From: Trinickia sp. Y13
Lineage (GTDB): Bacteria; Pseudomonadota; Gammaproteobacteria; Burkholderiales; Burkholderiaceae
Direction: 5' to 3'
Length of the DNA: 64,000 bases
Assembly: GCF_029522115.1 (NCBI RefSeq)
Contig: NZ_JAKWFK010000002.1
Coordinates: 496,001 to 560,000, forward strand
Below, piece after piece: positions 9,136-18,468 of the stretch. The notes under the pieces are model-generated. The model was not told the origin of the DNA and searched no databases. It saw nothing but the letters and a program-made list of their open reading frames with translations. The first letter of the stretch is position 1; every line of letters begins with the position of its first letter. A program made the translations under genes and the position numbers.

Positions 9136-11121
9136 TCAGGGCGTTTGCGGCAGGATGACGCCGAGGCGCTCCTTCAGCGATTGCGGGCGGCCTTCGAACA
9201 GCGCCGCATAGTAGACCGTGTTGGACAGCACGTTCTTGACGTAGTCGCGCGTTTCGTTGAACGGAATCGTCTCGGCGAAGATCGCGCCTTCGACGGGACG
9301 CTGCAACGCCGCTTGCCATTGGCGCGGACGGCCGGGCCCGGCGTTGTAGCCGGCCGTGGCAAGCACGGCGGAACCGTCGAACTGATTGTAGATCATCGAC
9401 AAGTAGCTCGTACCCAGCAAAATGTTCGTGTCGATGTCGTTCATCTGCTCGCGCGAGAGCGGCCCGAGGCCGATTTTGCGGGCCACCATCCGCGCCGTCC
9501 CTGGCATCAATTGCATGAGCCCCCCTGCGCCCACTTCCGAACGCGCATTGATGATGAAGCGCGACTCTTGCCGAATCAGCCCGTAGGCCCACTCGACGTC
9601 CAGCCCCGTCGATTTCGCGTCGCGCTCCACGATGTCGCGGAACGGCGAGAGATAGCGCAACGAGAAGTCGTGGTCGGCTTGCGTGCGGTCGGCCGTGTTC
9701 ACGGTGCGATCGTAGAGCTCAATGCGGCGCGCGTATTCGGCCACGGCCAGCAATTGCCGGTCGCTCATGCCCCGCAACGGCCAGTTCCACTCGCGATTGC
9801 CCTCGAGCCGCAGGTTCAGCGCGTAAAAGCGCCGAGCAAGGTCGAAGCCTGGCGTGTGGCTCACGGCTTGCACTTCGGCATCGGTCACGCTCGTTTTCGG
9901 CGGCACGGTGATCTTGCGGCCCAGCTCCTCGCTGGCGAGCTGCCCGTAGAAATTGAAGCCTGCGGCGATGCGCGAGAATTCCTGATTGGCGAGCGCCTTG
10001 TCGTCGGCATCGCCGATCTGCTTGAGCGCGCGCGCGTGCCAGTACACCCAAGCCGGCTGGCTGCGCAGCGGGGCCGGCATCTGCTCGATCGACCAGCGCA
10101 CCATCGTCCAATCGCCGGCCAGCAACGCGCTGCGCGTGCGCCACATATACGCCGGATACGAGAGCGGCGCGTTCGCCGACAGCCGGAACCAATCGACGGC
10201 TCCCGGGACTTGGCGCGCCGCACCCTGATAGCCGATCGTGCCCCAGCCGATCGCGCGCTCGGCCAACGTCAGCGACGGCGCGATCGTGGCGAAGGTGGCC
10301 GCGGCCGATACGGCATCGTTGCGTGCCATGGTCGTGATGGCGAGCAACGCCAGTGCGTGCGACGCCGAATCGCGGCCGACGCCGCGCGCGAGCAGCAGCG
10401 GCGGGGCGCTCGTGGCTTGATCGACGAGCTTCGGATCGGGGCGTGTCGCACCGAGCGCGTCGAACAACCGGCTGCCGGTATTCGTGCTGTTTTGCTCGTA
10501 GGCAAGACGGATTTGCTGCCAGACGTCGTCGTCGCTGAACTGATGGTTGGCCGCCAGCGCGACGATCAAATCGACGCAGCCATCGCCGTAATATTTGGGC
10601 TCGACGAGCAGCGCGCGCGCCGCTTCGGCGACGTTCTCGCCGCGCGCGGCGCGCGATTCGAGCGCGTAGCACTTCACTTGCGTGTCGTCGTCCAGCACGA
10701 AGCGCGCGTACTGCGCATCGAAATCGCGCCAGTCGTGCCGCGCCCCCAGTACGACGAGATAATCGTTGCGCAACCGATCGGCGATCGCTTCGCCGTCGTG
10801 GCGCTGCAAAAACGAGAGCACGGGCGCGTCCGGCGCGTCGATGCGCGCATGACCGCTGCCGTCGAACAATTGCGGTTTGAGCTGGAAATACTCGAGGTAC
10901 GACGGCGCGGGGTAGTTCGGAATCATAGCCGCGAGTTGCGCCGCACGCGCCGCGTCATTGTTGCGGGCAGCTTCGCGCAAGCGCACGAATATCTGATCGT
11001 CGGTGGGCGCCGCGGTGGGGCGGGCGTGACGGCCGGCGCTGGCCGTGCCGCAGGCGACGAGCGCAACGGCGGCCAGCGCCAGAGCGGCCGCGCGATATAC
11101 TCGAGCGAAGCGTTTCGACAT
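9136..11121 (-). CDS. slt: Soluble-type lytic murein transglycosylase (Slt70 family), predicted lipoprotein
   Basis: Cleaves peptidoglycan glycan strands to 1,6-anhydro ends. The 661-residue protein starts MSKRFARVYR and has a hydrophobic segment ending LALAAVALVACG, a good lipobox (LVAC), so it is probably anchored in the outer membrane rather than free in the periplasm. The long middle part is the alpha-superhelical U/L domain. The C-terminal SLT domain carries the catalytic Glu in GLIRQESRFI, followed by GAGGLMQLMPGTA and the NILLGTSYL and TAGYNAGPGR motifs. Its start is 8 bp from the divergent cyclo-ligase gene, so each promoter lies inside the other gene. Confidence 0.93.
   Translation of the reverse strand: MSKRFARVYRAAALALAAVALVACGTASAGRHARPTAAPTDDQIFVRLREAARNNDAARAAQLAAMIPNYPAPSYLEYFQLKPQLFDGSGHARIDAPDAPVLSFLQRHDGEAIADRLRNDYLVVLGARHDWRDFDAQYARFVLDDDTQVKCYALESRAARGENVAEAARALLVEPKYYGDGCVDLIVALAANHQFSDDDVWQQIRLAYEQNSTNTGSRLFDALGATRPDPKLVDQATSAPPLLLARGVGRDSASHALALLAITTMARNDAVSAAATFATIAPSLTLAERAIGWGTIGYQGAARQVPGAVDWFRLSANAPLSYPAYMWRTRSALLAGDWTMVRWSIEQMPAPLRSQPAWVYWHARALKQIGDADDKALANQEFSRIAAGFNFYGQLASEELGRKITVPPKTSVTDAEVQAVSHTPGFDLARRFYALNLRLEGNREWNWPLRGMSDRQLLAVAEYARRIELYDRTVNTADRTQADHDFSLRYLSPFRDIVERDAKSTGLDVEWAYGLIRQESRFIINARSEVGAGGLMQLMPGTARMVARKIGLGPLSREQMNDIDTNILLGTSYLSMIYNQFDGSAVLATAGYNAGPGRPRQWQAALQRPVEGAIFAETIPFNETRDYVKNVLSNTVYYAALFEGRPQSLKERLGVILPQTP
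11096..11101 (+). promoter_or_regulatory. Candidate -10 (TATACT) for the 5-formyl-THF cyclo-ligase gene
   Basis: TATACT lies about 40 bp before the likely start of the cyclo-ligase, within the signal-peptide codons of slt on the other strand. A matching minus-strand -10 for slt (TATGCT, plus-strand 11151-11156) lies inside the cyclo-ligase gene. Both are pattern matches only. Confidence 0.35.
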
Positions 11122-11129
11122 CGTGGTTC

Positions 11130-11750
11130 GTGGAGCGAAAATTGAGCGAAAGCATAGCACGCAACCCTTCGACAAATTCGAAAGCCGAGCTGCGAAAACG
11201 CTTGCTGCAAGCTCGCAGCGAGGCGGCGGCGGCAGGCGGCGCCGACCCTTTGCTCGCGGCTCATTTGCGTGCCGCGCTGGCGCGCTATGCGCCCCACACT
11301 GTGGGCTTTTACTGGCCGCTAGACGGCGAGTTCGACGCGCGCACGATCGTCGCCGAATGGCTGGCACAGGACGTGCGTCGCCAAGCCGCGCTACCGGTGG
11401 TCGCCATGAAGGGCTATGCGTTGGAGTTTCATGCGTGGACGCCCGATGCGCCGATGCGCGTCGGCCACCATCGAATCCCCGAGCCGGAGCAGGCGCAATC
11501 GATCTTGCCGGACTTGCTGCTAGTGCCCTGCGTGGGATTCGACGACGACGGCTTTCGCCTCGGTTACGGCGGCGGCTATTACGACCGCACGCTCGCGGCT
11601 TGGCCCGATATCGCCAAGCCGGTCACGCTCGGCATCGCTTACGAGGCATGCCGCACCGCGTTGCCGCGCGAGCCGCACGACATTGCGCTCGACGCCGTCG
11701 TCACGGACGCCGGGCTATTCGCGAGCGCACACGCCATCGAACGTTCTTAG
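11130..11750 (+). CDS. 5-formyltetrahydrofolate cyclo-ligase
   Basis: Converts 5-formyl-THF back to 5,10-methenyl-THF with ATP, recycling a folate storage form. The 206-residue frame shows the family hallmarks SKAELRKRLL near the N-terminus, the substrate loop VGFYWPLDGEFD and the signature GFRLGYGGGYYDRTL. The start is uncertain: GTG at 11130 is the first start codon in frame, but TTG at 11142 is preceded at good spacing by GGAG (11132-11135). There is no ATG near the N-terminus. In gammaproteobacteria this gene follows 6S RNA; here slt abuts directly and leaves no room for it. Confidence 0.93.
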   Translation: MERKLSESIARNPSTNSKAELRKRLLQARSEAAAAGGADPLLAAHLRAALARYAPHTVGFYWPLDGEFDARTIVAEWLAQDVRRQAALPVVAMKGYALEFHAWTPDAPMRVGHHRIPEPEQAQSILPDLLLVPCVGFDDDGFRLGYGGGYYDRTLAAWPDIAKPVTLGIAYEACRTALPREPHDIALDAVVTDAGLFASAHAIERS

Positions 11751-11809
11751 GCGCAGATGTTTGCGCGCAGGCCGCCGCCGCGTCGGGCCCGGCGCCGGGC
11801 GGCTTACGC

Positions 11810-12322
11810 TTAAAGCGAAGCGGCGGCCCGCGCCGCCGTGTCGTACAGGCCAGATGCATTGCGCATGAGTTGGGCCGCCTCGCCGATCTGCTCGTTCGCG
11901 AGCGTGCTCTCCTTGAGCGCCGCAATCAGACAGCTTTCTCTCACTTCCCGGTACTTGCCGCAAAGCTCGCGCCCCGCCGGGGTCGCGGAGAAGAACACTT
12001 CCTTGCCGGTCTTTTCGCTTTTTACATACCCTCTACTCACGAGCTTCTTGAGCGCGTAAGTCGCGACATGCGTGTCTTCGATGTTGAGCACGAAGCAGAT
12101 ATCGGCGAGCTTTTTCTTGCGTTCGCGATGGCTGACATGGTGCAGCAGCGAGACTTCGATGGCGGTCATGTCCTTGGCGCCCGCCGCCGACATGCATCGC
12201 ACCATCCAGCGGTTGAACGCGTTGCTCGCCATGATGAGCCCGTATTCGAACTCGGATAGTTGGACGCTCGTCTCGGAGACGAGATGTTCCGAAGACACGA
12301 TCTTGGTCGGGTGACGCGACAT
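11810..12322 (-). CDS. Winged-helix (MarR-like) DNA-binding transcriptional regulator
   Basis: A 170-residue predicted regulator. Residues about 25-130 look like a MarR-type winged helix: AMEVSLLHHV-like helix 2 (here AIEVSLLHHVSHRERKKKL), recognition region NIEDTHVATYALKKLVSRGYV, and a wing KSEKTGKEVFFSATPAGRELC. It is divergent from pxpBCA with a 155-bp gap containing a perfect 15-bp palindrome, so control of the 5-oxoprolinase genes and of itself is a reasonable inference. No ligand can be predicted. Short ATG start with upstream GAGAAGGAG-like purines on the opposite strand only; start confidence is moderate. Confidence 0.85.
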   Translation of the reverse strand: MSRHPTKIVSSEHLVSETSVQLSEFEYGLIMASNAFNRWMVRCMSAAGAKDMTAIEVSLLHHVSHRERKKKLADICFVLNIEDTHVATYALKKLVSRGYVKSEKTGKEVFFSATPAGRELCGKYREVRESCLIAALKESTLANEQIGEAAQLMRNASGLYDTAARAAASL

Positions 12323-12403
12323 AGCGGGCTGCTGCCGAGGATGAGAAGGAGTGGGCGAAGTGTACGCCGGCCGCTACCCGGTCAGCATTAGCGAAAACTC
12401 TTA

Positions 12404-12433
12404 TTGGTAAAATGTCGATAAATTATCGATAAT
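12404..12433 (+). promoter_or_regulatory. Candidate pxpB promoter overlapped by a palindromic operator
   Basis: A -35-like TTGGTA (12404-12409) and a -10-like GATAAT (12428-12433) are 18 bp apart. Between and over them lies the perfect inverted repeat TCGATAAATTATCGA (12415-12429), and the nested TTATCGATAA (12423-12432) is itself palindromic. A repressor bound here would block the polymerase. The natural candidate is the divergent winged-helix protein. Confidence 0.5.
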
Positions 12434-12477
12434 GCGATCACATACAACGCACGCATGCGACCGGCGAAGGCGCTCAG

Positions 12478-13131
12478 ATGACAGAACCTCGTATCTATCC
12501 GTTCGGCGACAGCGCCCTCGTCTGCGAGGCGCCGCCACCGGCTACGCTCGCATGTCAGGAGCGCATCTGGGCGCTCGCGCAGGCGGCGCGCGAATGGGCG
12601 CACGTGGTCGAAGCGGTGCCGGGCATGAACAATCTGACGATCGTCTTCGATCCGCTTCGCGCGGATATGGAAGCGCTCGCGCGCCAACTGGCGCAGGCTT
12701 GGGACCGCACCGTGGCCGTTAAGGCCGCCGCCCGCGAGATCGAGATTCCCGTGCGCTACGGCGGCGAGGACGGTCCCGATTTGCATGAGGTGGCGCAGCA
12801 CGCGGGGCTCAGCGCCGAGGAAGTCGTCAGGCGCCATTCGAGTGCGGAATACGTCGTGTTCTTCATCGGCTTTCAGCCCGGCTTCGCCTATCTGGGCGGG
12901 CTCGACGCCTCGCTGCATACGCCGCGCCGCGCGGTGCCGCGGCTCGAAGTGCCGGCCGGCTCGGTCGGCATCGGCGGCGCGCAAACCGGCGTTTATCCGG
13001 CCGCGTCGCCCGGCGGCTGGCAGCTGATCGGGCGCACGGCGTCGGCCCTGTTCGATCCCGCGCGCAATCCGCCCACCCTGCTGCAAAGCGGCGATCGGGT
13101 TCGGTTTTCCGTCGTGGAGGTCGCCCTATGA
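12478..13131 (+). CDS. pxpB: 5-oxoprolinase subunit PxpB (KipI-like)
   Basis: With PxpC and PxpA it forms the ATP-dependent bacterial 5-oxoprolinase that opens pyroglutamate to glutamate. The 217-residue protein has the family pattern: PFGDSALVCE near the start, EAVPGMNNLTIVFDP, IPVRYGGEDGPDL, and the strongly conserved GFQPGFAYLGGLD and PRRAVPRLEVPAGSVGIGG (AHS1 domain). Its stop overlaps the pxpC start by 4 bp (ATGA). It is the first gene of the operon, behind the palindromic promoter region. Confidence 0.94.
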   Translation: MTEPRIYPFGDSALVCEAPPPATLACQERIWALAQAAREWAHVVEAVPGMNNLTIVFDPLRADMEALARQLAQAWDRTVAVKAAAREIEIPVRYGGEDGPDLHEVAQHAGLSAEEVVRRHSSAEYVVFFIGFQPGFAYLGGLDASLHTPRRAVPRLEVPAGSVGIGGAQTGVYPAASPGGWQLIGRTASALFDPARNPPTLLQSGDRVRFSVVEVAL

Positions 13132-14186
13132 TCGAGGTGCTGCGCGCGGGCGTGCTGTCGTCGGTGCAGGATTTGGGCCGCGCGGGCTTGCGGCATCTCG
13201 GGGTTGCCCAAGCCGGCGTGCTCGATACGCTCGCGCTCGAAGTGGGCAACCGCCTCGTCGCCAATGCGCCGCAGGCCGCGGCGATCGAAATCACCGTCGG
13301 CCCCGCCGCGTTTCGCTTCACACGGGCCACGCGCGTCGCGATCACGGGGGCGCAGTTCGCCGCCACCCTGGATGGCGTGCCCGTCTATACGTGGTGGAGC
13401 TTGCCGGTGCGCGCCGGGCAAGAATTGGTGTTGCACGGCCCGACGCGCGGGATGCGCGGCTATTTGTGCATCCGCGGCGGCATCGACGTGCTGCCCGTCC
13501 TGGGCTCGCGCAGCACCGATCTTGCCGCGCGCTTCGGCGGGTTGGGCGGCCGCAAGCTGCGCGACGGCGACAGGCTCGCGCTGGGCGTGCCCGCGGCGGC
13601 GCTGCGCGGCGCTTCAGCGGTCGACGCGCCGGCATTCGGCGTCAAGGCGCCGCAATGGTGCCGCTTCGCCGAAGTGGCGCACGAGCCCGTGCGGCGCGGC
13701 AAGCACGTCGCCGGCGCCGAGCGCGCGGCGGTGATCCGCGTGCTGCGTGGGCCTGAATACGATGCTTTCGACGAAGCGGCGCGTACGGCGTTCTGGTCGG
13801 ACGAATGGTGCGTCACACCGCAAAGCAATCGCATGGGATACCGCCTGGCCGGCAGCGCGCTCACCGGCACGCACAGGGGCGACATGCTCTCGCACGCGGT
13901 GCTGCCCGGCACGATTCAAGTGCCGAGCAATGGCCAGCCGATCGTGCTCATGAGCGATGCGCAAACGACGGGCGGCTATCCGCGCATCGGCGTCGTCATC
14001 GCCGCCGATCTATGGAAGCTTGCGCAGGTGCGGCTAGGCGGGGCTGTGCGCTTCGTGCGCTCGACGCGCGAAGAAGCGCGCTACGCGCTCGCCGAGCAGC
14101 AGGCGTATTTGCGGCAGATCGATGCCGCGATCGCCATGCATGAAGAGCAGATGCAGCGCCTTGCCGGGCGCGCGCACGCCGCTTGA
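13128..14186 (+). CDS. pxpC: 5-oxoprolinase subunit PxpC (biotin-dependent carboxyltransferase-like AHS2 domain)
   Basis: Partner of PxpB. The 352-residue protein opens with [23 protein letters not shown], includes the [10 protein letters not shown] and [12 protein letters not shown] blocks, and has the late [10 protein letters not shown] and [23 protein letters not shown] motifs, all diagnostic of AHS2/KipA proteins. The family is often named as a biotin-dependent carboxyltransferase, but in this operon the 5-oxoprolinase role is well supported. It overlaps pxpB by 4 bp; pxpA begins 20 bp after its stop. Confidence 0.94.
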   Translation: MIEVLRAGVLSSVQDLGRAGLRHLGVAQAGVLDTLALEVGNRLVANAPQAAAIEITVGPAAFRFTRATRVAITGAQFAATLDGVPVYTWWSLPVRAGQELVLHGPTRGMRGYLCIRGGIDVLPVLGSRSTDLAARFGGLGGRKLRDGDRLALGVPAAALRGASAVDAPAFGVKAPQWCRFAEVAHEPVRRGKHVAGAERAAVIRVLRGPEYDAFDEAARTAFWSDEWCVTPQSNRMGYRLAGSALTGTHRGDMLSHAVLPGTIQVPSNGQPIVLMSDAQTTGGYPRIGVVIAADLWKLAQVRLGGAVRFVRSTREEARYALAEQQAYLRQIDAAIAMHEEQMQRLAGRAHAA

Positions 14187-14206
14187 TGGTTTTGAATGAG
14201 GATGTC

Positions 14207-14959
14207 ATGCAAATCGATTTGAACGCCGATCTCGGCGAAGGCGGCGACGCGGACGAAGCGCTGCTCGGTCTCGTGAGTTCGGCGAACATTGCCTGCGGCT
14301 GGCACGCCGGGGGCGCCAATGCCATGCGCGACAGCGTTCGGCTTGCCGTGCAGCGCGGCGTCGCGATCGGCGCGCATCCGAGCTTTCACGATCCAGCCAA
14401 TTTCGGGCGTAAGGAAATGCATCTGCCGCCCGACGACATCTACGCCGGCATCCTTTATCAACTCGGCGCCCTATCTGCAATCGCGCAAGCCGAAGGCGCA
14501 CGGGTGGCCCATCTGAAACCGCACGGGGCGCTCTACAACCAGGCCGCGCGCGATTCGGCCATTGCCGAAGCGATCATTTCCGCCGTGCACGACTTCGATC
14601 CGTCGGTCGCCATCTTCGGCCTGGCCAACAGCCGCTTCATCGCGATGGCGCGCGGGGCGGGACTCGTGGCGATCGAAGAAGGATTCGCCGATCGCGGCTA
14701 TCGCGGCGACGGCTCGCTCGTGCCGCGCTCGGAACCCGGCGCCCTCATCGACGATGAAGACGAAATGCTCGAGCACGTGCTGTCGATGGTGCGCGACAAG
14801 CGGGTGCGCGCGGTGACGGGGGGCTGGGTGCCGCTGGACGTGCGCACGTTGTGCTTGCACGGAGATGGCCCGCACGCGCTCGTGTTCGCGCAGAGATTGC
14901 GCGACACGCTCGAGGCGAACGGCATCGCTGTGCATGCCGCTTCCGCGCAGTCGAATTGA
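14207..14959 (+). CDS. pxpA: 5-oxoprolinase subunit PxpA (LamB/YcsF family)
   Basis: A 250-residue subunit thought to hydrolyse the activated 5-oxoproline. The start [20 protein letters not shown] fits the family precisely and has TGAGGA upstream; an earlier in-frame ATG at 14183 overlaps the pxpC stop. The conserved blocks [61 protein letters not shown] and [12 protein letters not shown] are all present. In many Burkholderia genomes DUF969/DUF979 membrane genes follow; here none does and the next gene is an unrelated one on the other strand. Confidence 0.95.
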   Translation: MQIDLNADLGEGGDADEALLGLVSSANIACGWHAGGANAMRDSVRLAVQRGVAIGAHPSFHDPANFGRKEMHLPPDDIYAGILYQLGALSAIAQAEGARVAHLKPHGALYNQAARDSAIAEAIISAVHDFDPSVAIFGLANSRFIAMARGAGLVAIEEGFADRGYRGDGSLVPRSEPGALIDDEDEMLEHVLSMVRDKRVRAVTGGWVPLDVRTLCLHGDGPHALVFAQRLRDTLEANGIAVHAASAQSN

Positions 14960-15325
14960 GATCTAGGCTCGCGCCTGCGAGCCGTTGACGATGCCATGAA
15001 GAATGCGAACCCCGCAACGGCAAGATTTCCGATGCCGTCCGCTATAAATTGCGCGCGTCTCGGCGGCCACCAGCCCGATTGCCAGGGTTCCGGCGGCGCT
15101 GACAACGGCGGCAATCGTGAGGTGTGGGCGTAACCGGCCGCCTGCCCCACGAGGCTCCCGCGTCGCCGCCGCTCCCGTCGCCGCCAGCCACTACCCGACA
15201 CCGGCCTCGCCCAATGCCAGGCGCAAGCGCACTCGGTTGATCGGATCGCAGGCCACGCGGATTAGACCGCCGGCCTTTGACAGTTAAGGAACCGCACGCC
15301 AGATGAGATGGCTCTGCGGTGGGTC
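14960..15325. other. Gene-free stretch after pxpA, with a possible decayed transporter tail
   Basis: No convincing gene in 366 bp. On the minus strand, 14963-15133, one frame reads LRPHLTIAAVVSAAGTLAIG followed by LVAAETRAI. This resembles the last membrane helix of a transporter (MFS-like), but the frame has no start and becomes nonsense on both sides. It may be a relic or chance. Confidence 0.3.
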
Positions 15326-16450
15326 CTACTCCGCCTCCACAGCAAACCCCCGCTTACGCAACAAGTTCAGCACCCCTTTCGGCCCGCCCAGGTGCAGCGA
15401 CCCAATCGCGACAAAGATCGGCCGGTTTGGCGCCGCTATCGCCATCATGCGCACCACGAAGCGCCGGTTGCGCGCGTAGACGATGCGGTTGTCTAACGCA
15501 CGCGCGATCTCCGGCGTGCGCGCAAGCCGCTCCGACTTCGCCGACGCCCATGCCGCGATTGCATCGGCGTCGCCCACACGCCAAAGCCGGTGCAGCGTCT
15601 TCACATCGTCGATATTCTGCGCAGGCGTCTGCGCAAGATCCTGAGCAAGCATCTCGCGCTGTTGGGCAAGGGTCAGACTCGTGAACGCACGCATTTGCTC
15701 GGCCAGCGTTTCGAGTCCGACCACTTTGCCGCGCGTGCGCAAATACACATTCTGCAATTGCGCTTCGGTTCCGTATTCGGTTTGCAAGCCGGCCGCGATC
15801 GAATCGTAGGTTTCGACCAGCAACGCGGCGAGCCAGGGCCGCGTCTTTTTGATTTCCTCGAGCGCACCCGGATTGCCGCGCAGGCGCCACGCCAGCCGCC
15901 GCCATAGCGCATCGGGCAGAAGACGCGGCAAGCATGCATACGAGCAGACCCCGTACTTCGAGACGTCATCCTGCGATTGAAGCAGGTCGTCCGGTGAAAT
16001 TTCGAGCGCGAGCGTAGGCGATGCCGCCAACGCCGCCAAGATAGGCGGCCGAAACGGTTGGCTTCGCGGGTAGTCGTAAGGGTCGCCCACGTGCAAGGTT
16101 CCGAGCACGTAGATCGTCGTCGTGCCTTTCGTCGCGACGTAAAACGGCATGTGCGCCGGCTCGGCCCGCACTGGCCCGCTCGCGCTCGTCCCGCCGAAGT
16201 CGGGCGGCGGCCCGTGAAAGCCAGGAATCGTCGCGCCCGGAGCAGCCGGCGCGCCAGGCGCCGCCTGCACCACCGGCGCGACGGCCGGCCCGGCGAACGC
16301 CGGCGCGATCAAGCCCCCCGAGCGCGGATCGATTGCCAACGTGAAGACCAGCGCAAGCACGAGCGCCTGCGCGCGCCGCACGAGGGCCACCGCTAGCGCG
16401 CCCCGACGCGAACGGCGCGCACGATTACGCGCCGCCCGCGCTTCAGGCAT
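15326..16450 (-). CDS. TraB/GumN family protein, secreted or membrane-anchored
   Basis: A 374-residue protein with an Arg-rich N-terminus followed by a hydrophobic stretch (AQALVLALVFTLAI), then a Pro/Ala-rich linker. The TraB/GumN domain begins near TIYVLGTLHVGDP and ends with FVAIGSLHLGGPKGVLNLLRKRGF; the two GxLH-type motifs are the conserved, probably metal-binding positions of this putative protease-related fold. No substrate is established for bacterial members. The start (16450) overlaps the dppF stop by 8 bp, so it is probably read with the transporter operon. A link to peptide uptake is inference only. Confidence 0.85.
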   Translation of the reverse strand: MPEARAARNRARRSRRGALAVALVRRAQALVLALVFTLAIDPRSGGLIAPAFAGPAVAPVVQAAPGAPAAPGATIPGFHGPPPDFGGTSASGPVRAEPAHMPFYVATKGTTTIYVLGTLHVGDPYDYPRSQPFRPPILAALAASPTLALEISPDDLLQSQDDVSKYGVCSYACLPRLLPDALWRRLAWRLRGNPGALEEIKKTRPWLAALLVETYDSIAAGLQTEYGTEAQLQNVYLRTRGKVVGLETLAEQMRAFTSLTLAQQREMLAQDLAQTPAQNIDDVKTLHRLWRVGDADAIAAWASAKSERLARTPEIARALDNRIVYARNRRFVVRMMAIAAPNRPIFVAIGSLHLGGPKGVLNLLRKRGFAVEAE

Positions 16451-17462
16451 CCACGTCCCCCACCTCCTCGGCACGGTGACAAGACACGAGCCGAGCGTCG
16501 ACCTCGCGCAGCTTGGGCTCTTCCATCCGGCAGCGCTCGATCGCATACGGACAGCGCTGGTGGAAGGGGCAGCCCGAAGGCGGATCGAGCGGCGAGGGCA
16601 TCTCGCCCTGCAGCTTGATTTGCGCACGCCGGTCGGATTCGAAGATAGCCGGCGTCGCCGACATCAGCGAGCGCGTGTAGGGATGCCGCGGCTTGGCGAA
16701 GACCGTCTTCTTATCGCCCAGTTCGGCCACGCCGCCGAAATACATGACCATGACGTCGTCGGCGATATGCTCGACGACGGCCAAATTGTGCGAAATAAAG
16801 ACGTAGCTCGTCTTGAACTGCTCTTGCAAGTCCATAAAGAGATTCAGAATCTGCGCCTGGATGGAAACATCGAGCGCCGAAACGGGTTCGTCCGCCACCA
16901 CGATGCGCGGCTCCAGAATCATCGCACGAGCGATCGCGATGCGCTGCCTTTGTCCGCCCGAAAACATGTGCGGGTAGCGTTTCGCATGCTCGGGCCGCAA
17001 TCCGACCGTGCGCATCATATGCGCCACGCGGCCCGCGCGCTCGGTCGCGCTCAGCTGCGAGTTGATCTGCAGCGGCTCGGCCAGGGTCTGTTCGACCGTC
17101 TTGCGCGGATTGAGCGATGCGAACGGATTCTGAAACACCATCTGCACCCGGCGACGCAGCTGTGCGATCTTCGCGCGATCCGCTCCCGCGACGTCCTCGC
17201 CTTCCACGAGCAAACGCCCGGAGGTGGGCGGCTCGATCATCGTCAATTGGCGCGCCAGCGTCGATTTACCGCACCCCGATTCGCCGACGACTGCGAGCGT
17301 CTTGCCGCGCGTCAGCGAAAACGATACGCCGTTGAGCGCCTTGATGGTGCCGTGGCCGAACATGCCGCGCCGCACCGCGTAGTGTTTGGTCAACTGCTCG
17401 GCCGCGAGCACGGTATCCGCCTCATGTCCCGGCGCGCGCGAATTTTCCGGTACTGCGTTCAT
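16443..17462 (-). CDS. dppF: Dipeptide-type ABC transporter, ATP-binding subunit (DppF-like)
   Basis: A 339-residue ATPase of the peptide/opine/nickel (PepT) importers. The Walker A motif [11 protein letters not shown], the signature [15 protein letters not shown], Walker [17 protein letters not shown] and the switch His in [11 protein letters not shown] are present. The oligopeptide-transporter C-terminal extension carries the cysteines of [15 protein letters not shown], which in some members bind an iron-sulfur cluster. The ATG overlaps the dppD stop by 4 bp. A short low-complexity N-terminus precedes the ABC domain. Confidence 0.93.
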   Translation of the reverse strand: MNAVPENSRAPGHEADTVLAAEQLTKHYAVRRGMFGHGTIKALNGVSFSLTRGKTLAVVGESGCGKSTLARQLTMIEPPTSGRLLVEGEDVAGADRAKIAQLRRRVQMVFQNPFASLNPRKTVEQTLAEPLQINSQLSATERAGRVAHMMRTVGLRPEHAKRYPHMFSGGQRQRIAIARAMILEPRIVVADEPVSALDVSIQAQILNLFMDLQEQFKTSYVFISHNLAVVEHIADDVMVMYFGGVAELGDKKTVFAKPRHPYTRSLMSATPAIFESDRRAQIKLQGEMPSPLDPPSGCPFHQRCPYAIERCRMEEPKLREVDARLVSCHRAEEVGDVDA

Positions 17463-18466
17463 CGGGCGCCTCCCTGGTGTGTGCTCGCGGAGCGAGCGGC
17501 ATCTAGATTCAACGGTTTGATGCAACGCGCCCGGGCGAGCGCATCGTGCGGCTGCGGCGGATCGAGCGGAGGCCGCCCCTTGCGGCAATCGTCGGCGACG
17601 TACTTGCAGCGAGGCGCGAACAAGCAGCCGCTTGGCCGGTCGTCGCGCCCGGGCACCATTCCAGGCAGCGCCGACAATCGCTTGGCCCCGCGGTTGTGCT
17701 CGGGGATGGCGGCGAGCAGGGCCTCGGTGTACGGATGATGCGGCCGCGCGAAGATATCGGGCACGCGGTTCGTTTCGATCACTTCGCCCGCATACATGAC
17801 GGCCACGCGCTGCGCGACCTGCGACACCACGGCCAGATCGTGCGAGATCAACACGAGCGCCATGCCGCGCTCCTTTTGCAGCGTGACGAGCAAATCCATG
17901 ATCTGCGCTTGGATCGTCACGTCGAGCGCCGTCGTGGGCTCGTCGGCGATCAATAGCTTCGGGTTGCATGCAACCGCCATGGCGATCATCACACGCTGAT
18001 TCATCCCGCCCGACATCTGATGCGGGAAAGCGCCGATGCGATTCTTGGCATCGGGAATGCCGACTTGGTCGAGCAGGTCCAGCGCCCGCCGATCGAGCGC
18101 CGCGCCGCGCAGGCCCTCGTGCAGCTTCAGCACTTCCTTGATTTGATAGCCCACGGTGTAGCTCGGGTTCAGGCTCGTGAGCGCGTCCTGGAACACCATC
18201 GCCACGTCCTTGCCGATAATCCTGCGGCGCGTTTTTGCGGAGGCACGCAGCAAGTCCTTGCCGTCGAACGTGATTTCGTCGGCGGTGACGACGCCGGGCG
18301 CATCGATGAGTCCCATCAGCGCCATCATCGTCACGCTCTTGCCCGAGCCCGATTCGCCGACGACGCCGACGACTTCTCCCGGCGCGACCGAGAAACTCAC
18401 ACCGTCGACAGCCGGTGCGCCGCCGAAGGTGACGGCCAGGTTTCGGATGGTCAAAAGATCGTTCAT
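17459..18466 (-). CDS. dppD: Dipeptide-type ABC transporter, ATP-binding subunit (DppD-like)
   Basis: A 335-residue ATPase, partner of the DppF-like protein. It shows [10 protein letters not shown] (Walker A), [14 protein letters not shown] (signature), [15 protein letters not shown] (Walker B) and [11 protein letters not shown] (H-loop), then the oligopeptide C-terminal region with [10 protein letters not shown] and later Cys residues. The start [12 protein letters not shown] is 2 bp after the dppC stop. Two non-identical ATPases are normal for this transporter class. Confidence 0.93.
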   Translation of the reverse strand: MNDLLTIRNLAVTFGGAPAVDGVSFSVAPGEVVGVVGESGSGKSVTMMALMGLIDAPGVVTADEITFDGKDLLRASAKTRRRIIGKDVAMVFQDALTSLNPSYTVGYQIKEVLKLHEGLRGAALDRRALDLLDQVGIPDAKNRIGAFPHQMSGGMNQRVMIAMAVACNPKLLIADEPTTALDVTIQAQIMDLLVTLQKERGMALVLISHDLAVVSQVAQRVAVMYAGEVIETNRVPDIFARPHHPYTEALLAAIPEHNRGAKRLSALPGMVPGRDDRPSGCLFAPRCKYVADDCRKGRPPLDPPQPHDALARARCIKPLNLDAARSASTHQGGAR

Positions 18467-18468
18467 GT

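Noticed and set aside
11750-11809. 6S RNA (ssrS) near the 5-formyl-THF cyclo-ligase gene
   Set aside because: That linkage is common elsewhere, but here slt abuts upstream and only 59 bp follow the gene; no 6S-like structure fits.
15060-15200. A 167-codon minus-strand frame (14698-15201) as a real membrane protein
   Set aside because: It runs antisense through pxpA, its start is Arg-rich, and only a short hydrophobic segment is present; I treat it as spacer with a possible relic.
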